NCBI GenBank assembly: GCA_019752245.1
Contig: JAIEMH010000353.1
Coordinates: 1-5,546 of the forward strand
Source: Flavobacteriaceae bacterium
GTDB lineage: Bacteria; Bacteroidota; Bacteroidia; Flavobacteriales; Flavobacteriaceae
Length of the DNA: 5,546 bases
Direction of reading: 5' to 3'
Positions 1 through 5,546 of the stretch are shown in pieces (position 1 is the first letter of the stretch; each line of letters begins with the position of its first letter). The translations under genes were made by a program, and so were the position numbers. The notes under the pieces are model-generated. The model saw nothing but the letters and a program-made list of their open reading frames with translations. It searched no databases and had not been told where the DNA came from.

Positions 1-302
1 ATTCGATAATATAACGGAAGTAAAACCTTGGCGACAATAATAAAACCAATGGCACAGCCAATTACAAATTGAAAATATTTAAACTGCAAATCGGGATTTC
101 CAACTTCGCCAGGAACCGAAATAAAAGTAATTCCAGAAATAGCGGTTCCAATCATTCCAAATGCCACCAAATACCATTTTGAGTTTTTATTAGCTTTAAA
201 AAAAGTATCGTTATCAGTACTTTTTTTACTTACAATATTTGAAATTAAAATTAATAATCCGAAATAAATTATAATTAAAGTTAGAATTCCTATTGGAGAC
301 AT
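1..302 (-). CDS. Sodium:solute symporter (SSS family), N-terminal part, cut by left window edge
   Basis: This inner-membrane transporter would couple uptake of a solute to sodium; the substrate cannot be told from this part. The reading frame starts at an ATG (complement of 300-302) and stays open for 100 codons to the window edge. A first hydrophobic helix spans about residues 4-24. A charged loop follows (KKSTDNDTFFKANKNSKW, about 26-43). A second hydrophobic stretch (about 44-63) carries GTAISGITFISVPGEVGN at 52-69. I recognise this Gly/Ser-rich motif from Bacteroidetes members of the SSS family, where the equivalent helix is broken and lines the sodium and substrate site. A third helix lies at about 76-95. 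The gene is transcribed away from recR, with 134 nt between the two start codons. I found no convincing promoter or ribosome binding site for it. The family call is confident; the substrate is unknown. Confidence 0.85.
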   Translation of the reverse strand, partial: MSPIGILTLIIIYFGLLILISNIVSKKSTDNDTFFKANKNSKWYLVAFGMIGTAISGITFISVPGEVGNPDLQFKYFQFVIGCAIGFIIVAKVLLPLYYR

Positions 303-335
303 AAGTGATTTTTTAGTTGTGCTAAAATAGGAAAA

Positions 336-359
336 TTAGATAATTAGATAGTTAGATAA
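336..359. repeat. Three tandem copies of an 8-bp repeat, TTAGATAR
   Basis: TTAGATAA (336-343), TTAGATAG (344-351) and TTAGATAA (352-359) follow each other without a gap; the only difference is the last base of the middle copy. The array lies in the divergent intergenic region, 34 bp upstream of the symporter start codon and on the far side of the recR promoter. It could be a low-complexity expansion or a binding site for a regulator of the symporter. The sequence alone does not decide between these. Confidence 0.7.
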
Positions 360-362
360 TCA

Positions 363-416
363 GAAAATGTTTTGATAATGTTTAGAATTGTCAAATTATC
401 AAATTGACACATTTTC
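363..416. other. Long interrupted inverted repeat overlapping the recR promoter
   Basis: GAAAATGT (363-370) followed directly by TTTGATAAT (371-379) is matched on the other side by ATTATCAAA (395-403) and ACATTTTC (409-416). This gives 9 and 8 perfectly complementary positions, with a 15-nt centre (380-394) and a 5-nt interruption TTGAC (404-408) on one side only. The interruption contains the TTG that serves as the -33 element of the recR promoter. There is no T-tract characteristic of an intrinsic terminator, and the flanking genes diverge, so a terminator is not expected here. An operator or a chance AT-rich palindrome are both possible. Confidence 0.5.
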
Positions 417-432
417 AAATTAACTATATTTG
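404..432 (+). promoter_or_regulatory. Bacteroidetes-type promoter for recR
   Basis: TTG at 404-406 and TATATTTG at 425-432, separated by 18 nt, match the Bacteroidetes sigma-70 consensus (TTG or TTTG at -33, TAnnTTTG at -7). With the final G of the -7 element near -4, transcription should start at about 436-438, directly at the recR ATG (437). The recR frame is open upstream to the TTG at 404, but that codon is the -33 element itself, so it is not a start codon. Confidence 0.8.
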
Positions 433-436
433 CCTA

Positions 437-1057
437 ATGGAATTTTCATCAAAATTATTAGAAAAAGCAGTAAACGAAATGTCTCAATTACCAGGAATTG
501 GTAAGCGAACAGCATTGCGATTGGTTTTACATTTACTAAAACAACCCACAGAGCAAACCCAATATTTGTCACAAGCATTAACAACAATGCGTGAAGATGT
601 GAAGTTTTGTAAAAATTGTCATAATATATCTGATGTTGATGTATGTGAAATTTGTTCAAATGGTTCAAGAAACCATAAAATAATTTGTGTTGTAGAGGAT
701 ATTCGTGATGTAATGGCAATAGAAAATACCAACCAGTTTAAAGGTATTTATCATGTTTTAGGAGGTAAAATTTCGCCAATTGACGGCGTTGGTCCAAGTC
801 AATTGAATATCAGTACATTGGTGGAAAAAGTAAAAACTGGAGTTATTGAAGAAATTATTTTTGCATTAAGTTCGACAATGGAAGGCGATACGACTAATTT
901 TTATATTTTTAAACAGCTAAAAGATTTTAACATAAAAACATCAACAATTGCACGCGGAATAGCGGTTGGCGACGAATTAGAATATGCTGATGAAGTTACG
1001 TTAGGGAGAAGTATTTTGCAAAGAGTTCCATTTGAAAATTCATTAAAAAATAATTAA
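437..1057 (+). CDS. recR: Recombination mediator protein RecR
   Basis: RecR is a cytoplasmic DNA-repair protein. With RecO (and RecF where present) it helps load RecA onto SSB-coated single-stranded DNA at gaps and stalled forks. The 206-residue product has the usual family length and domain order. A helix-hairpin-helix lies at about 11-31 with LPGIGKRTALRL. A four-cysteine zinc module follows (C58, C61, C70, C73; CKNC...CEIC). The Toprim domain begins near residue 82 with IICVVEDIRD, including acidic E87, D88 and D91, and continues through YHVLGGKISPIDGVGP. The conserved C-terminal segment ARGIAVGDELEYADEVTLGR leads to the end. The ATG at 437 was chosen because the conserved N-terminal helix begins immediately after it and because the upstream in-frame TTG belongs to the promoter. 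There is no Shine-Dalgarno sequence, and the predicted mRNA leader is 0-2 nt. No clear terminator follows. It is unlikely to act in polysaccharide synthesis despite the neighbouring operon. Confidence 0.96.
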   Translation: MEFSSKLLEKAVNEMSQLPGIGKRTALRLVLHLLKQPTEQTQYLSQALTTMREDVKFCKNCHNISDVDVCEICSNGSRNHKIICVVEDIRDVMAIENTNQFKGIYHVLGGKISPIDGVGPSQLNISTLVEKVKTGVIEEIIFALSSTMEGDTTNFYIFKQLKDFNIKTSTIARGIAVGDELEYADEVTLGRSILQRVPFENSLKNN

Positions 1058-1079
1058 ATAATATTCCATAGTAACTTTT

Positions 1080-1108
1080 TTGTTTTTAGATTTGAAAAAC
1101 TATCTTTG
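1080..1108 (+). promoter_or_regulatory. Bacteroidetes-type promoter for the polysaccharide operon
   Basis: TTG at 1080-1082, the end of a run reading TTTTTTG (1076-1082), and TATCTTTG at 1101-1108 are separated by 18 nt, the same spacing as in the recR promoter. Transcription should start near 1112-1114, giving a leader of about 17-19 nt before the wza ATG at 1131. This site is the only good promoter seen for wza, wzc, the epimerase and the dehydrogenase. It also shows that the open frame upstream of 1131, back to the TTG at 1080, is promoter and not coding sequence. Confidence 0.78.
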
Positions 1109-1130
1109 TTTGCTAAAATTATTTTCAATA

Positions 1131-1916
1131 ATGAACAATCGCATACTCTATATATTATTTTTTATCGGAATTTTGTTTACATCTTGTGTTTCTACTCAAG
1201 ATCTTATTTATCTTCAAAATAAAGGAAATTCGTCAGACGCTGCATTAAGTCCAGTAACAATAAAACCATATAGATTACAAACTAATGACGTGCTTAGCTT
1301 GACAATTAAGGCTTTAGATCCAAAATTAGTAGAAATATTTAATCCTAATACAAATTCTCAGCAAGTTCCAAATTTTGACATATTGTATTTTAATGGATAT
1401 ACAATTGATGATCATGGTAACATTAGAATTCCTGTTTTAGGCGAAGTAAACGTTTTAGGATATACCTTAGAAGAGGCAAGGAAAAAAATTGAAGATCAGT
1501 TGTTGAAAGATTATTTTAAAAAAGAAGCAGGTATTTTTGTTAATTTAAAATTAGCTGGCTTTAGATATACGGTTAATGGTGAAGTTGCTAGCCCTGGTTC
1601 AAAAATATTATACCAAGAGAGAGTTAATATTTTAGAAGCTGTAGCAAATTCTGGCGATATAACAGTAACAGGAGATCGAAAAGATGTTATTGTAATTAGA
1701 CAATTTCCAAAAGGAGCTGAAACTTTTAGAATTGATTTAACAGATTCTAAAGCAGTTGAATCGCCATGTTATTATTTACAGCCTAATGATTATATTTACA
1801 TAAAGCCATTAAAACAAAAAACTTGGGGAACTGGAAAAACCGGTATAGAATCTCTAGGAACTATAATTACTTTATTATCGTTGGCAACAACAACCTATTT
1901 GTTACTTAAAAATTAA
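1131..1916 (+). CDS. wza: Wza-like polysaccharide export outer-membrane lipoprotein
   Basis: By family it is the outer-membrane channel that exports capsule or exopolysaccharide, docking on the Wzc-type protein encoded next. The 261-residue product starts with a lipoprotein signal: basic N-terminus (MNNR), hydrophobic core (5-16), then FTSC with the lipidated cysteine at C19. The polysaccharide export (Poly_export) domain covers about 45-140, from YRLQTNDVLSLTIKALDP to GNIRIPVLGEVNVLGYTLEEARKKI (split here by other residues). An SLBB-type beta-grasp domain follows at about 142-205, with FRYTVNGEVASPG and ILEAVANSGDI. A hydrophobic C-terminal segment (about 239-259, ending LLLKN) resembles the Wza helix that crosses the outer membrane. 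It is shorter than E. coli Wza (about 380 residues), as Bacteroidetes homologues commonly are, and seems to have one SLBB repeat. The ATG at 1131 places the signal peptide at the very N-terminus. wzc follows after 12 nt. The symbol is by homology. Confidence 0.9.
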   Translation: MNNRILYILFFIGILFTSCVSTQDLIYLQNKGNSSDAALSPVTIKPYRLQTNDVLSLTIKALDPKLVEIFNPNTNSQQVPNFDILYFNGYTIDDHGNIRIPVLGEVNVLGYTLEEARKKIEDQLLKDYFKKEAGIFVNLKLAGFRYTVNGEVASPGSKILYQERVNILEAVANSGDITVTGDRKDVIVIRQFPKGAETFRIDLTDSKAVESPCYYLQPNDYIYIKPLKQKTWGTGKTGIESLGTIITLLSLATTTYLLLKN

Positions 1917-1928
1917 TATTTCAGATTA

Positions 1929-4391
1929 ATGTTAGATATAAAAGATTTTTCTTTTTTCGAAAACCAAAATACTTTTGATTTCAAAGGATTTTTAATAAAA
2001 ACCGGAAGTTATTGGAAATGGTTTTTATTTGGTTTGATTGCTTGTTTAACAGTTGCTTATCAAGTAAATGTAAGAAAGCAAAAAATTTACTCTCTAGAAA
2101 CTACCATAGCGATTAAAGAACAAGACAATCCTTTATTTACTTCAAATACAAGTTTGGTTTTTAATTGGGGTGGAGCTTCTGATCAAGTTCAGAATATTGC
2201 TACTACCATTAAATCTCGTTCTCATAATGAATTAGTTGTAGATAAATTAAATTTTTATATAGACTATTTACAACAGCAAAAATATTTTGTTCAGGATGTT
2301 TATGGTAGTACACCATTTGTAGTTACTATAGATAAGAGTCAAAATCAACTTTGTCAAGTTCCTATTGTTATTAAATTTACTTCAAATAGTGAATATGTAA
2401 TGACGATTAAGCCAGCTTCAAATTCTCTTCCAGTAATAAATTATATCGAAAATTCGAGAAATTCGGTTACAATATCGGATGAAAAAATAGTTAAAAAATA
2501 CAAAGTAGGTCAAAGAGTTTCAATGCCATTTCTTAATTGGGTTTTGGAGATAAAAGGAAATACTGATAATTATGTTGGTAAAGAATATATTGTTCAATTC
2601 AATCCATTTGATGAAGTTGTTTCTAGATACAAAAATGTAAAAATTAACATTGATGAAAAAGCGCCTTCAATTATAAAATTGTCATTAGAAGGAACCAATA
2701 AAGCTAGGATTGTAGATTATCTTAATGAAACAGTAAAAGTTTTAATAAAGAGACAACTTGATAATAAAAATTTATTTGCTGAAAATACCATTAAGTTTAT
2801 TGATACTACATTAATAAATATGGAAGGAGACTTAAAAGAAGCTAATTCCGATTTGAAAGCATTTAGTAGAAATAAAAATATAATTGAAATTGAATCTGGA
2901 GGTCAAACATTTCAGACGCAATTATTAGATTTGGATAGAACTAACGATGGTGTAAATAGAAAAATTAATTATTACAACACTTTAAGTAATTATTTAAGAA
3001 ATAGTACTGACTATTCTAAACTTCCAGCGCCTTCTGTTGCAGGCATTGAAGACCCAAACATTATGGGTAATGTGGCTAAACTTATTGAACTTTCTGTAAG
3101 AAGATCTGAGATGACTTATTCTGTAAAAAGTGAATTAATGTTTAACAATATTGACAATGAAATTTCTGCGGTAAAGAGAGTATTGTTAGAAAATATTAGT
3201 GCTGCAAAAGCTGCAATACAATATGAATCATCTCAAGTAAAAAGTAAGATGAATGAGGCAGAAAACAAGATAAGACTTATGCCAGAAGATAAACAAGAAC
3301 ATACAAAAATTATGCGAAAGTATAATTTAAGTAACGAAATTTATCAAACGTATCTTCAAAAAAGGACAGAAGCTCAAATTGTTAAAGCTGCCAATTTATC
3401 GGATATTCAGTTTATTGATCCTGCAAAAGATATTGGTGGAGGTTTAATAGGACCAAGAACAAGTGTTAACTATGTAATTGCTTTTTTTCTAGGACTTTTA
3501 GTTCCATTGTTGATTGTGTTTATCATCTTCTTTATTAATAATTCAATTCAGAATACTGCTGACATCTCTAGTTTAACCTCAATTCCGTTAATAGGTGTGG
3601 TAGGTTTGAAACACACAGATACCAATTTAGCTGTTTTTGAAAAACCAAAATCGGCTCTTTCAGAATCGTTTAGAGCCATTCGATCGTCGCTACAATTTTT
3701 GTACAAAAAACAGAATGTATCGGGCACAAAAACCCTTATGCTTACCTCTTCTGTTAGTGGTGAAGGAAAAACATTTTGTTCTATCAATATTGCAACTGTT
3801 TTTGCAATGAGTGAGAAGAAAACAGTAATTGTTGGTTTAGATTTAAGAAAGCCAAAGATATTTGATGATTTTAGTTTAAAGAATGACGTTGGTGCTGTCA
3901 ATTATTTAATTGGTCAAAAAACAATTGAAGAAGTTACTCAAAACTCTCATATTCCTTATTTAGATATCATCACTTCTGGTCCAGTTCCTCCAAATCCTTC
4001 TGAACTTATTATGGGAGAAACCATGAAAGAAATGGTAGAAGAATTAAAAGCTAAATATGACTACATTATATTAGATACACCACCAGTTGGCTTAGTAACA
4101 GACGCGGTAGAATTGTCTCAGTTTGCAGATGTAACATTATACATCATGCGTCAAAATTTTACTAAAAAAGATATGGTTAATCTTCTTAATAATAGGGTAA
4201 AAAGAGACGAACTTAATAATGTAAGTATTATATTGAATGGTTATGAAAATAAAGCCAAGTATGGTGCTGGTTATGGCTACGGTTATGGCTACGGTTATGG
4301 TGCATACTCTAATGGCTATCATGAAGAAGATGAGCCAAGTAATATCATTATTAAGTACTATAATAAATTCTTTAAAAAACAAAAAGCATAA
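1929..4391 (+). CDS. wzc: Wzc-like polysaccharide co-polymerase with BY-kinase domain
   Basis: This inner-membrane protein is predicted to control chain length and export of the polysaccharide and to phosphorylate itself on tyrosine. It has 820 residues, about 100 more than E. coli Wzc, mostly in the periplasmic part. A Wzz-type N-terminal region contains TM1 (about 29-46). The large periplasmic region (48-514) has two helical, probably coiled-coil stretches (about 280-325 and 390-450) and a GNVR-type segment (about 451-513) ending IGPRTS. TM2 is at 515-536. The cytoplasmic kinase has the BY-kinase oligomerisation motif ExxRxxR (E579, R582, R585), Walker A SSVSGEGKT (607-615, K614), a Walker A' region VIVGLDLRKPK with D638, and Walker B YIILDTPP (712-719, D716). 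In Walker A' the first Asp of the usual DxD is Gly636. The tail has a tyrosine cluster (Y778, 782, 784, 786, 788, 790, 793, 797) and two more at 810-811. Its stop codon overlaps the next start by 1 nt. No partner phosphatase gene is visible. Confidence 0.93.
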   Translation: MLDIKDFSFFENQNTFDFKGFLIKTGSYWKWFLFGLIACLTVAYQVNVRKQKIYSLETTIAIKEQDNPLFTSNTSLVFNWGGASDQVQNIATTIKSRSHNELVVDKLNFYIDYLQQQKYFVQDVYGSTPFVVTIDKSQNQLCQVPIVIKFTSNSEYVMTIKPASNSLPVINYIENSRNSVTISDEKIVKKYKVGQRVSMPFLNWVLEIKGNTDNYVGKEYIVQFNPFDEVVSRYKNVKINIDEKAPSIIKLSLEGTNKARIVDYLNETVKVLIKRQLDNKNLFAENTIKFIDTTLINMEGDLKEANSDLKAFSRNKNIIEIESGGQTFQTQLLDLDRTNDGVNRKINYYNTLSNYLRNSTDYSKLPAPSVAGIEDPNIMGNVAKLIELSVRRSEMTYSVKSELMFNNIDNEISAVKRVLLENISAAKAAIQYESSQVKSKMNEAENKIRLMPEDKQEHTKIMRKYNLSNEIYQTYLQKRTEAQIVKAANLSDIQFIDPAKDIGGGLIGPRTSVNYVIAFFLGLLVPLLIVFIIFFINNSIQNTADISSLTSIPLIGVVGLKHTDTNLAVFEKPKSALSESFRAIRSSLQFLYKKQNVSGTKTLMLTSSVSGEGKTFCSINIATVFAMSEKKTVIVGLDLRKPKIFDDFSLKNDVGAVNYLIGQKTIEEVTQNSHIPYLDIITSGPVPPNPSELIMGETMKEMVEELKAKYDYIILDTPPVGLVTDAVELSQFADVTLYIMRQNFTKKDMVNLLNNRVKRDELNNVSIILNGYENKAKYGAGYGYGYGYGYGAYSNGYHEEDEPSNIIIKYYNKFFKKQKA
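4269..4300 (+). repeat. 12-bp tandem repeat in the kinase Gly-Tyr tail
   Basis: GGTTATGGCTAC occurs at 4269-4280 and 4281-4292, and a partial third copy, GGTTATGG, is at 4293-4300. Identity is exact, including the alternation of the tyrosine codons TAT and TAC. Each unit encodes Gly-Tyr-Gly-Tyr, so gain or loss of a unit keeps the frame and changes the number of tail tyrosines by two. Confidence 0.9.
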
Positions 4392-5362
4392 TGCAATTTA
4401 AAATAGTTATAACTGGTGGTGCTGGTTTTATTGGCTCTAATCTTTGCGAGTATTTCTTGTCAAAAGGACATTTAGTGACTTGTTTAGATAATTTTGCTAC
4501 AGGTCATCATTATAATATTGAAAAGTTACTTGATGATGACAACTTTACTTTAATTGAAGGTGATATTCGAAATCTTGAAGATTGTAGAAAAGCTACCTTG
4601 AATGCAGATTATGTGCTTCATCAAGCAGCATTAGGCTCTGTGCCTCGTTCTATTAATGATCCTGTTACTAGTAATGATGTTAATGTTTCTGGATTTTTAA
4701 ATATGTTGGTTGCCTCACGTGATGCTGGTGTAAAAAGATTTGTTTTTGCTGCAAGTTCTTCTACTTATGGGGATTCTGAGGTTTTGCCAAAAGTTGAAGA
4801 TGTTATTGGAAAACCGCTTTCTCCTTATGCAATTACAAAATATGTGAATGAATTGTATGCCGATATTTTTAGTAAAACCTACGGATTAGAGACTATCGGA
4901 TTGCGGTATTTTAATGTTTTTGGAAGAAAACAAGATCCTAATGGAGCTTATGCCGCAGTAATTCCTAAATTTGTTATGCAATTGATGCAAAAGGAAAGTC
5001 CGGTGATTAATGGTGACGGAAATTATTCGAGGGATTTTACTTATATCGACAATGTTATTCAAATGAATGAATTGGCCATGACTACTCAAAATAAGGACGC
5101 TATAAACACGGTTTACAATACCGCTTATGGTGATAGCGTTACCTTAAATGAAATGGTTGCTTTATTAAAAGAATATTTATCGGTTTTTGATGGTGCTGTT
5201 GCGTCTGTTCCGGTTGTTTATGGACCTAATAGGGCTGGAGATATTCCTCATTCATTGGCTAGTATTGATAAAGCTAAGCGATTACTTAATTACAACCCAA
5301 ATTATTCCTTTAAGTCAGGTTTGAAAGAAGCTGTTTCTTGGTATTGGGAAAATTTAAAATAA
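4391..5362 (+). CDS. wbpP: WbpP/TviC-type UDP-N-acetylglucosamine 4-epimerase
   Basis: This cytoplasmic short-chain dehydrogenase-type epimerase is predicted to interconvert UDP-GlcNAc and UDP-GalNAc for polysaccharide precursors. The 323-residue product has the NAD-binding motif TGGAGFIGSN (8-17; G9, G12, G15), D33 at the end of the second beta strand for the NAD ribose, and GDIRN (57-61). Catalytic residues are visible as the serine stretch SSSTYG (122-127) and Y146-xxx-K150 (SPYAITKYVNE). AALGSVPRSINDP at 79-91 is a hallmark I recognise from WbpP/TviC-like epimerases rather than classical GalE. In the substrate-binding region R281-AGD-IPH-S288, Ser288 aligns by spacing with Tyr299 of E. 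coli GalE; a small residue there is known to admit N-acetylated sugars. The start overlaps the wzc stop (TAATG at 4389-4393), suggesting translational coupling. Related UDP-sugar epimerases, including uronic acid forms, remain possible. The symbol is by homology and the substrate is inferred. Confidence 0.87.
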   Translation: MQFKIVITGGAGFIGSNLCEYFLSKGHLVTCLDNFATGHHYNIEKLLDDDNFTLIEGDIRNLEDCRKATLNADYVLHQAALGSVPRSINDPVTSNDVNVSGFLNMLVASRDAGVKRFVFAASSSTYGDSEVLPKVEDVIGKPLSPYAITKYVNELYADIFSKTYGLETIGLRYFNVFGRKQDPNGAYAAVIPKFVMQLMQKESPVINGDGNYSRDFTYIDNVIQMNELAMTTQNKDAINTVYNTAYGDSVTLNEMVALLKEYLSVFDGAVASVPVVYGPNRAGDIPHSLASIDKAKRLLNYNPNYSFKSGLKEAVSWYWENLK

Positions 5363-5368
5363 TATAGA

Positions 5369-5546
5369 ATGAAAATTACAAATATTTGCTGCATCGGTGC
5401 AGGTTATGTTGGAGGACCTACTATGGCTATTATTGCTCAAAAATGTCCTCATATTAAAGTAACTGTTGTCGATTTGAATGAAGATAGGATTGCCAAATGG
5501 AATGATAGTAATGTAGACAATATTCCGGTTTACGAGCCTGGTTTGG
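5369..5546 (+). CDS. ugd: UDP-glucose 6-dehydrogenase, N-terminal part, cut by right window edge
   Basis: The enzyme oxidises UDP-glucose to UDP-glucuronate with two NAD+ molecules, giving a precursor for acidic polysaccharides. Only 59 codons are present. They begin with a Rossmann fold: ICCIGAGYVGGPT at 6-18 (GxGxxG at G10, G12, G15) and a second strand ending VTVVDLNEDRI (31-41), where D35 should bind the NAD ribose. VYEPGL at 54-59 is the next family motif. The double-cysteine start and GYVGGPT resemble the UDP-glucose dehydrogenases of animals and plants more than the classical bacterial Ugd, which usually reads GxGYVGL. The gene starts 6 nt after the epimerase stop and is clearly part of the same operon. 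No Shine-Dalgarno sequence is visible. Active-site residues lie beyond the window, so a related UDP-sugar dehydrogenase cannot be fully excluded. Confidence 0.88.
   Translation, partial: MKITNICCIGAGYVGGPTMAIIAQKCPHIKVTVVDLNEDRIAKWNDSNVDNIPVYEPGL

Noticed and set aside
322..329. A possible minus-strand -7 element TATTTTAG for the symporter
   Set aside because: It differs from TAnnTTTG at one key position and has no TTG at the right distance upstream.
416..423. A possible minus-strand -7 element TTAATTTG for the symporter
   Set aside because: The second base is wrong (T instead of A) and the nearest upstream TTG is 26 nt away, too far for the usual spacing.
404..436. An N-terminal extension of RecR starting at TTG 404
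   Set aside because: The TTG is the -33 promoter element, the extension is not part of the RecR family N-terminus, and the -7 box lies inside it.
420..719. A 99-codon minus-strand open frame inside recR
   Set aside because: It lies opposite a conserved recR reading frame and shows no recognisable domain or start signal; it is an antisense shadow.
1058..1079. A terminator after recR
   Set aside because: There is a T-run near 1076-1081, but no stem precedes it, and the T-run belongs to the next promoter's -33 region.
1080..1130. An N-terminal extension of the Wza-like protein starting at TTG 1080
   Set aside because: It would bury the lipoprotein signal peptide 17 residues inside and cover a strong TTG-N18-TAnnTTTG promoter.
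3548..3901. A 117-codon minus-strand open frame inside wzc
   Set aside because: It is antisense to the conserved kinase Walker A region and has no family resemblance.
4137..4382. A minus-strand frame whose product looks hydrophobic and repetitive (ITVAITVAIT)
   Set aside because: The apparent membrane helix is just the reverse complement of the Gly-Tyr repeat of wzc.
4886..5089. A 67-codon minus-strand open frame inside the epimerase gene
   Set aside because: It is antisense to conserved epimerase sequence and has no domain or initiation signal of its own.

Overview
The window looks like a chromosomal segment of a Flavobacteriaceae bacterium, probably Flavobacterium or a close relative. Four things point there. 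The DNA is very AT-rich. Two clear Bacteroidetes-type promoters (TTG, 18 nt, TAnnTTTG) are present. No start codon has a convincing Shine-Dalgarno sequence. The proteins match Bacteroidetes versions of their families: a large Wza/Wzc pair, a sodium:solute symporter with an SVPGEVGN motif, and a UDP-glucose dehydrogenase of the type also found in animals and plants.

Layout. Positions 1-302 (minus strand) hold the N-terminal 100 codons of a sodium:solute symporter that runs off the left edge. Positions 303-436 form a divergent intergenic region with three tandem 8-bp repeats, a long interrupted inverted repeat, and the recR promoter. recR (437-1057, plus) encodes a complete 206-residue recombination mediator, and its start codon lies almost on the predicted transcription start. 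A second promoter (1080-1108) precedes a tightly packed plus-strand operon that leaves the window on the right: wza-like outer-membrane export lipoprotein (1131-1916), wzc-like chain-length regulator and tyrosine kinase (1929-4391), WbpP-type UDP-N-acetylhexosamine 4-epimerase (4391-5362) and the first 59 codons of a UDP-glucose 6-dehydrogenase (5369-5546). Gaps inside the operon are 12 nt, a 1-nt overlap, and 6 nt.

How the genes work together. Wza and Wzc homologues form the envelope-spanning export and polymerisation-control machine of Wzy-dependent capsule or exopolysaccharide systems. The epimerase and dehydrogenase are predicted to supply nucleotide sugars (UDP-GalNAc and UDP-glucuronate). 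The window is therefore the promoter-proximal end of a capsule/exopolysaccharide cluster; glycosyltransferases, flippase, polymerase and the kinase's partner phosphatase would be expected further right but are not visible. recR and the symporter look like chromosomal neighbours with no functional link to it.

I see no new system, no mobile element, no CRISPR array and no RNA gene. The most interesting details are the near-leaderless recR transcript, the interrupted inverted repeat that places the recR -33 element in its bulge, and a 12-bp tandem repeat that encodes the Gly-Tyr tail of the kinase and could change length by slippage.
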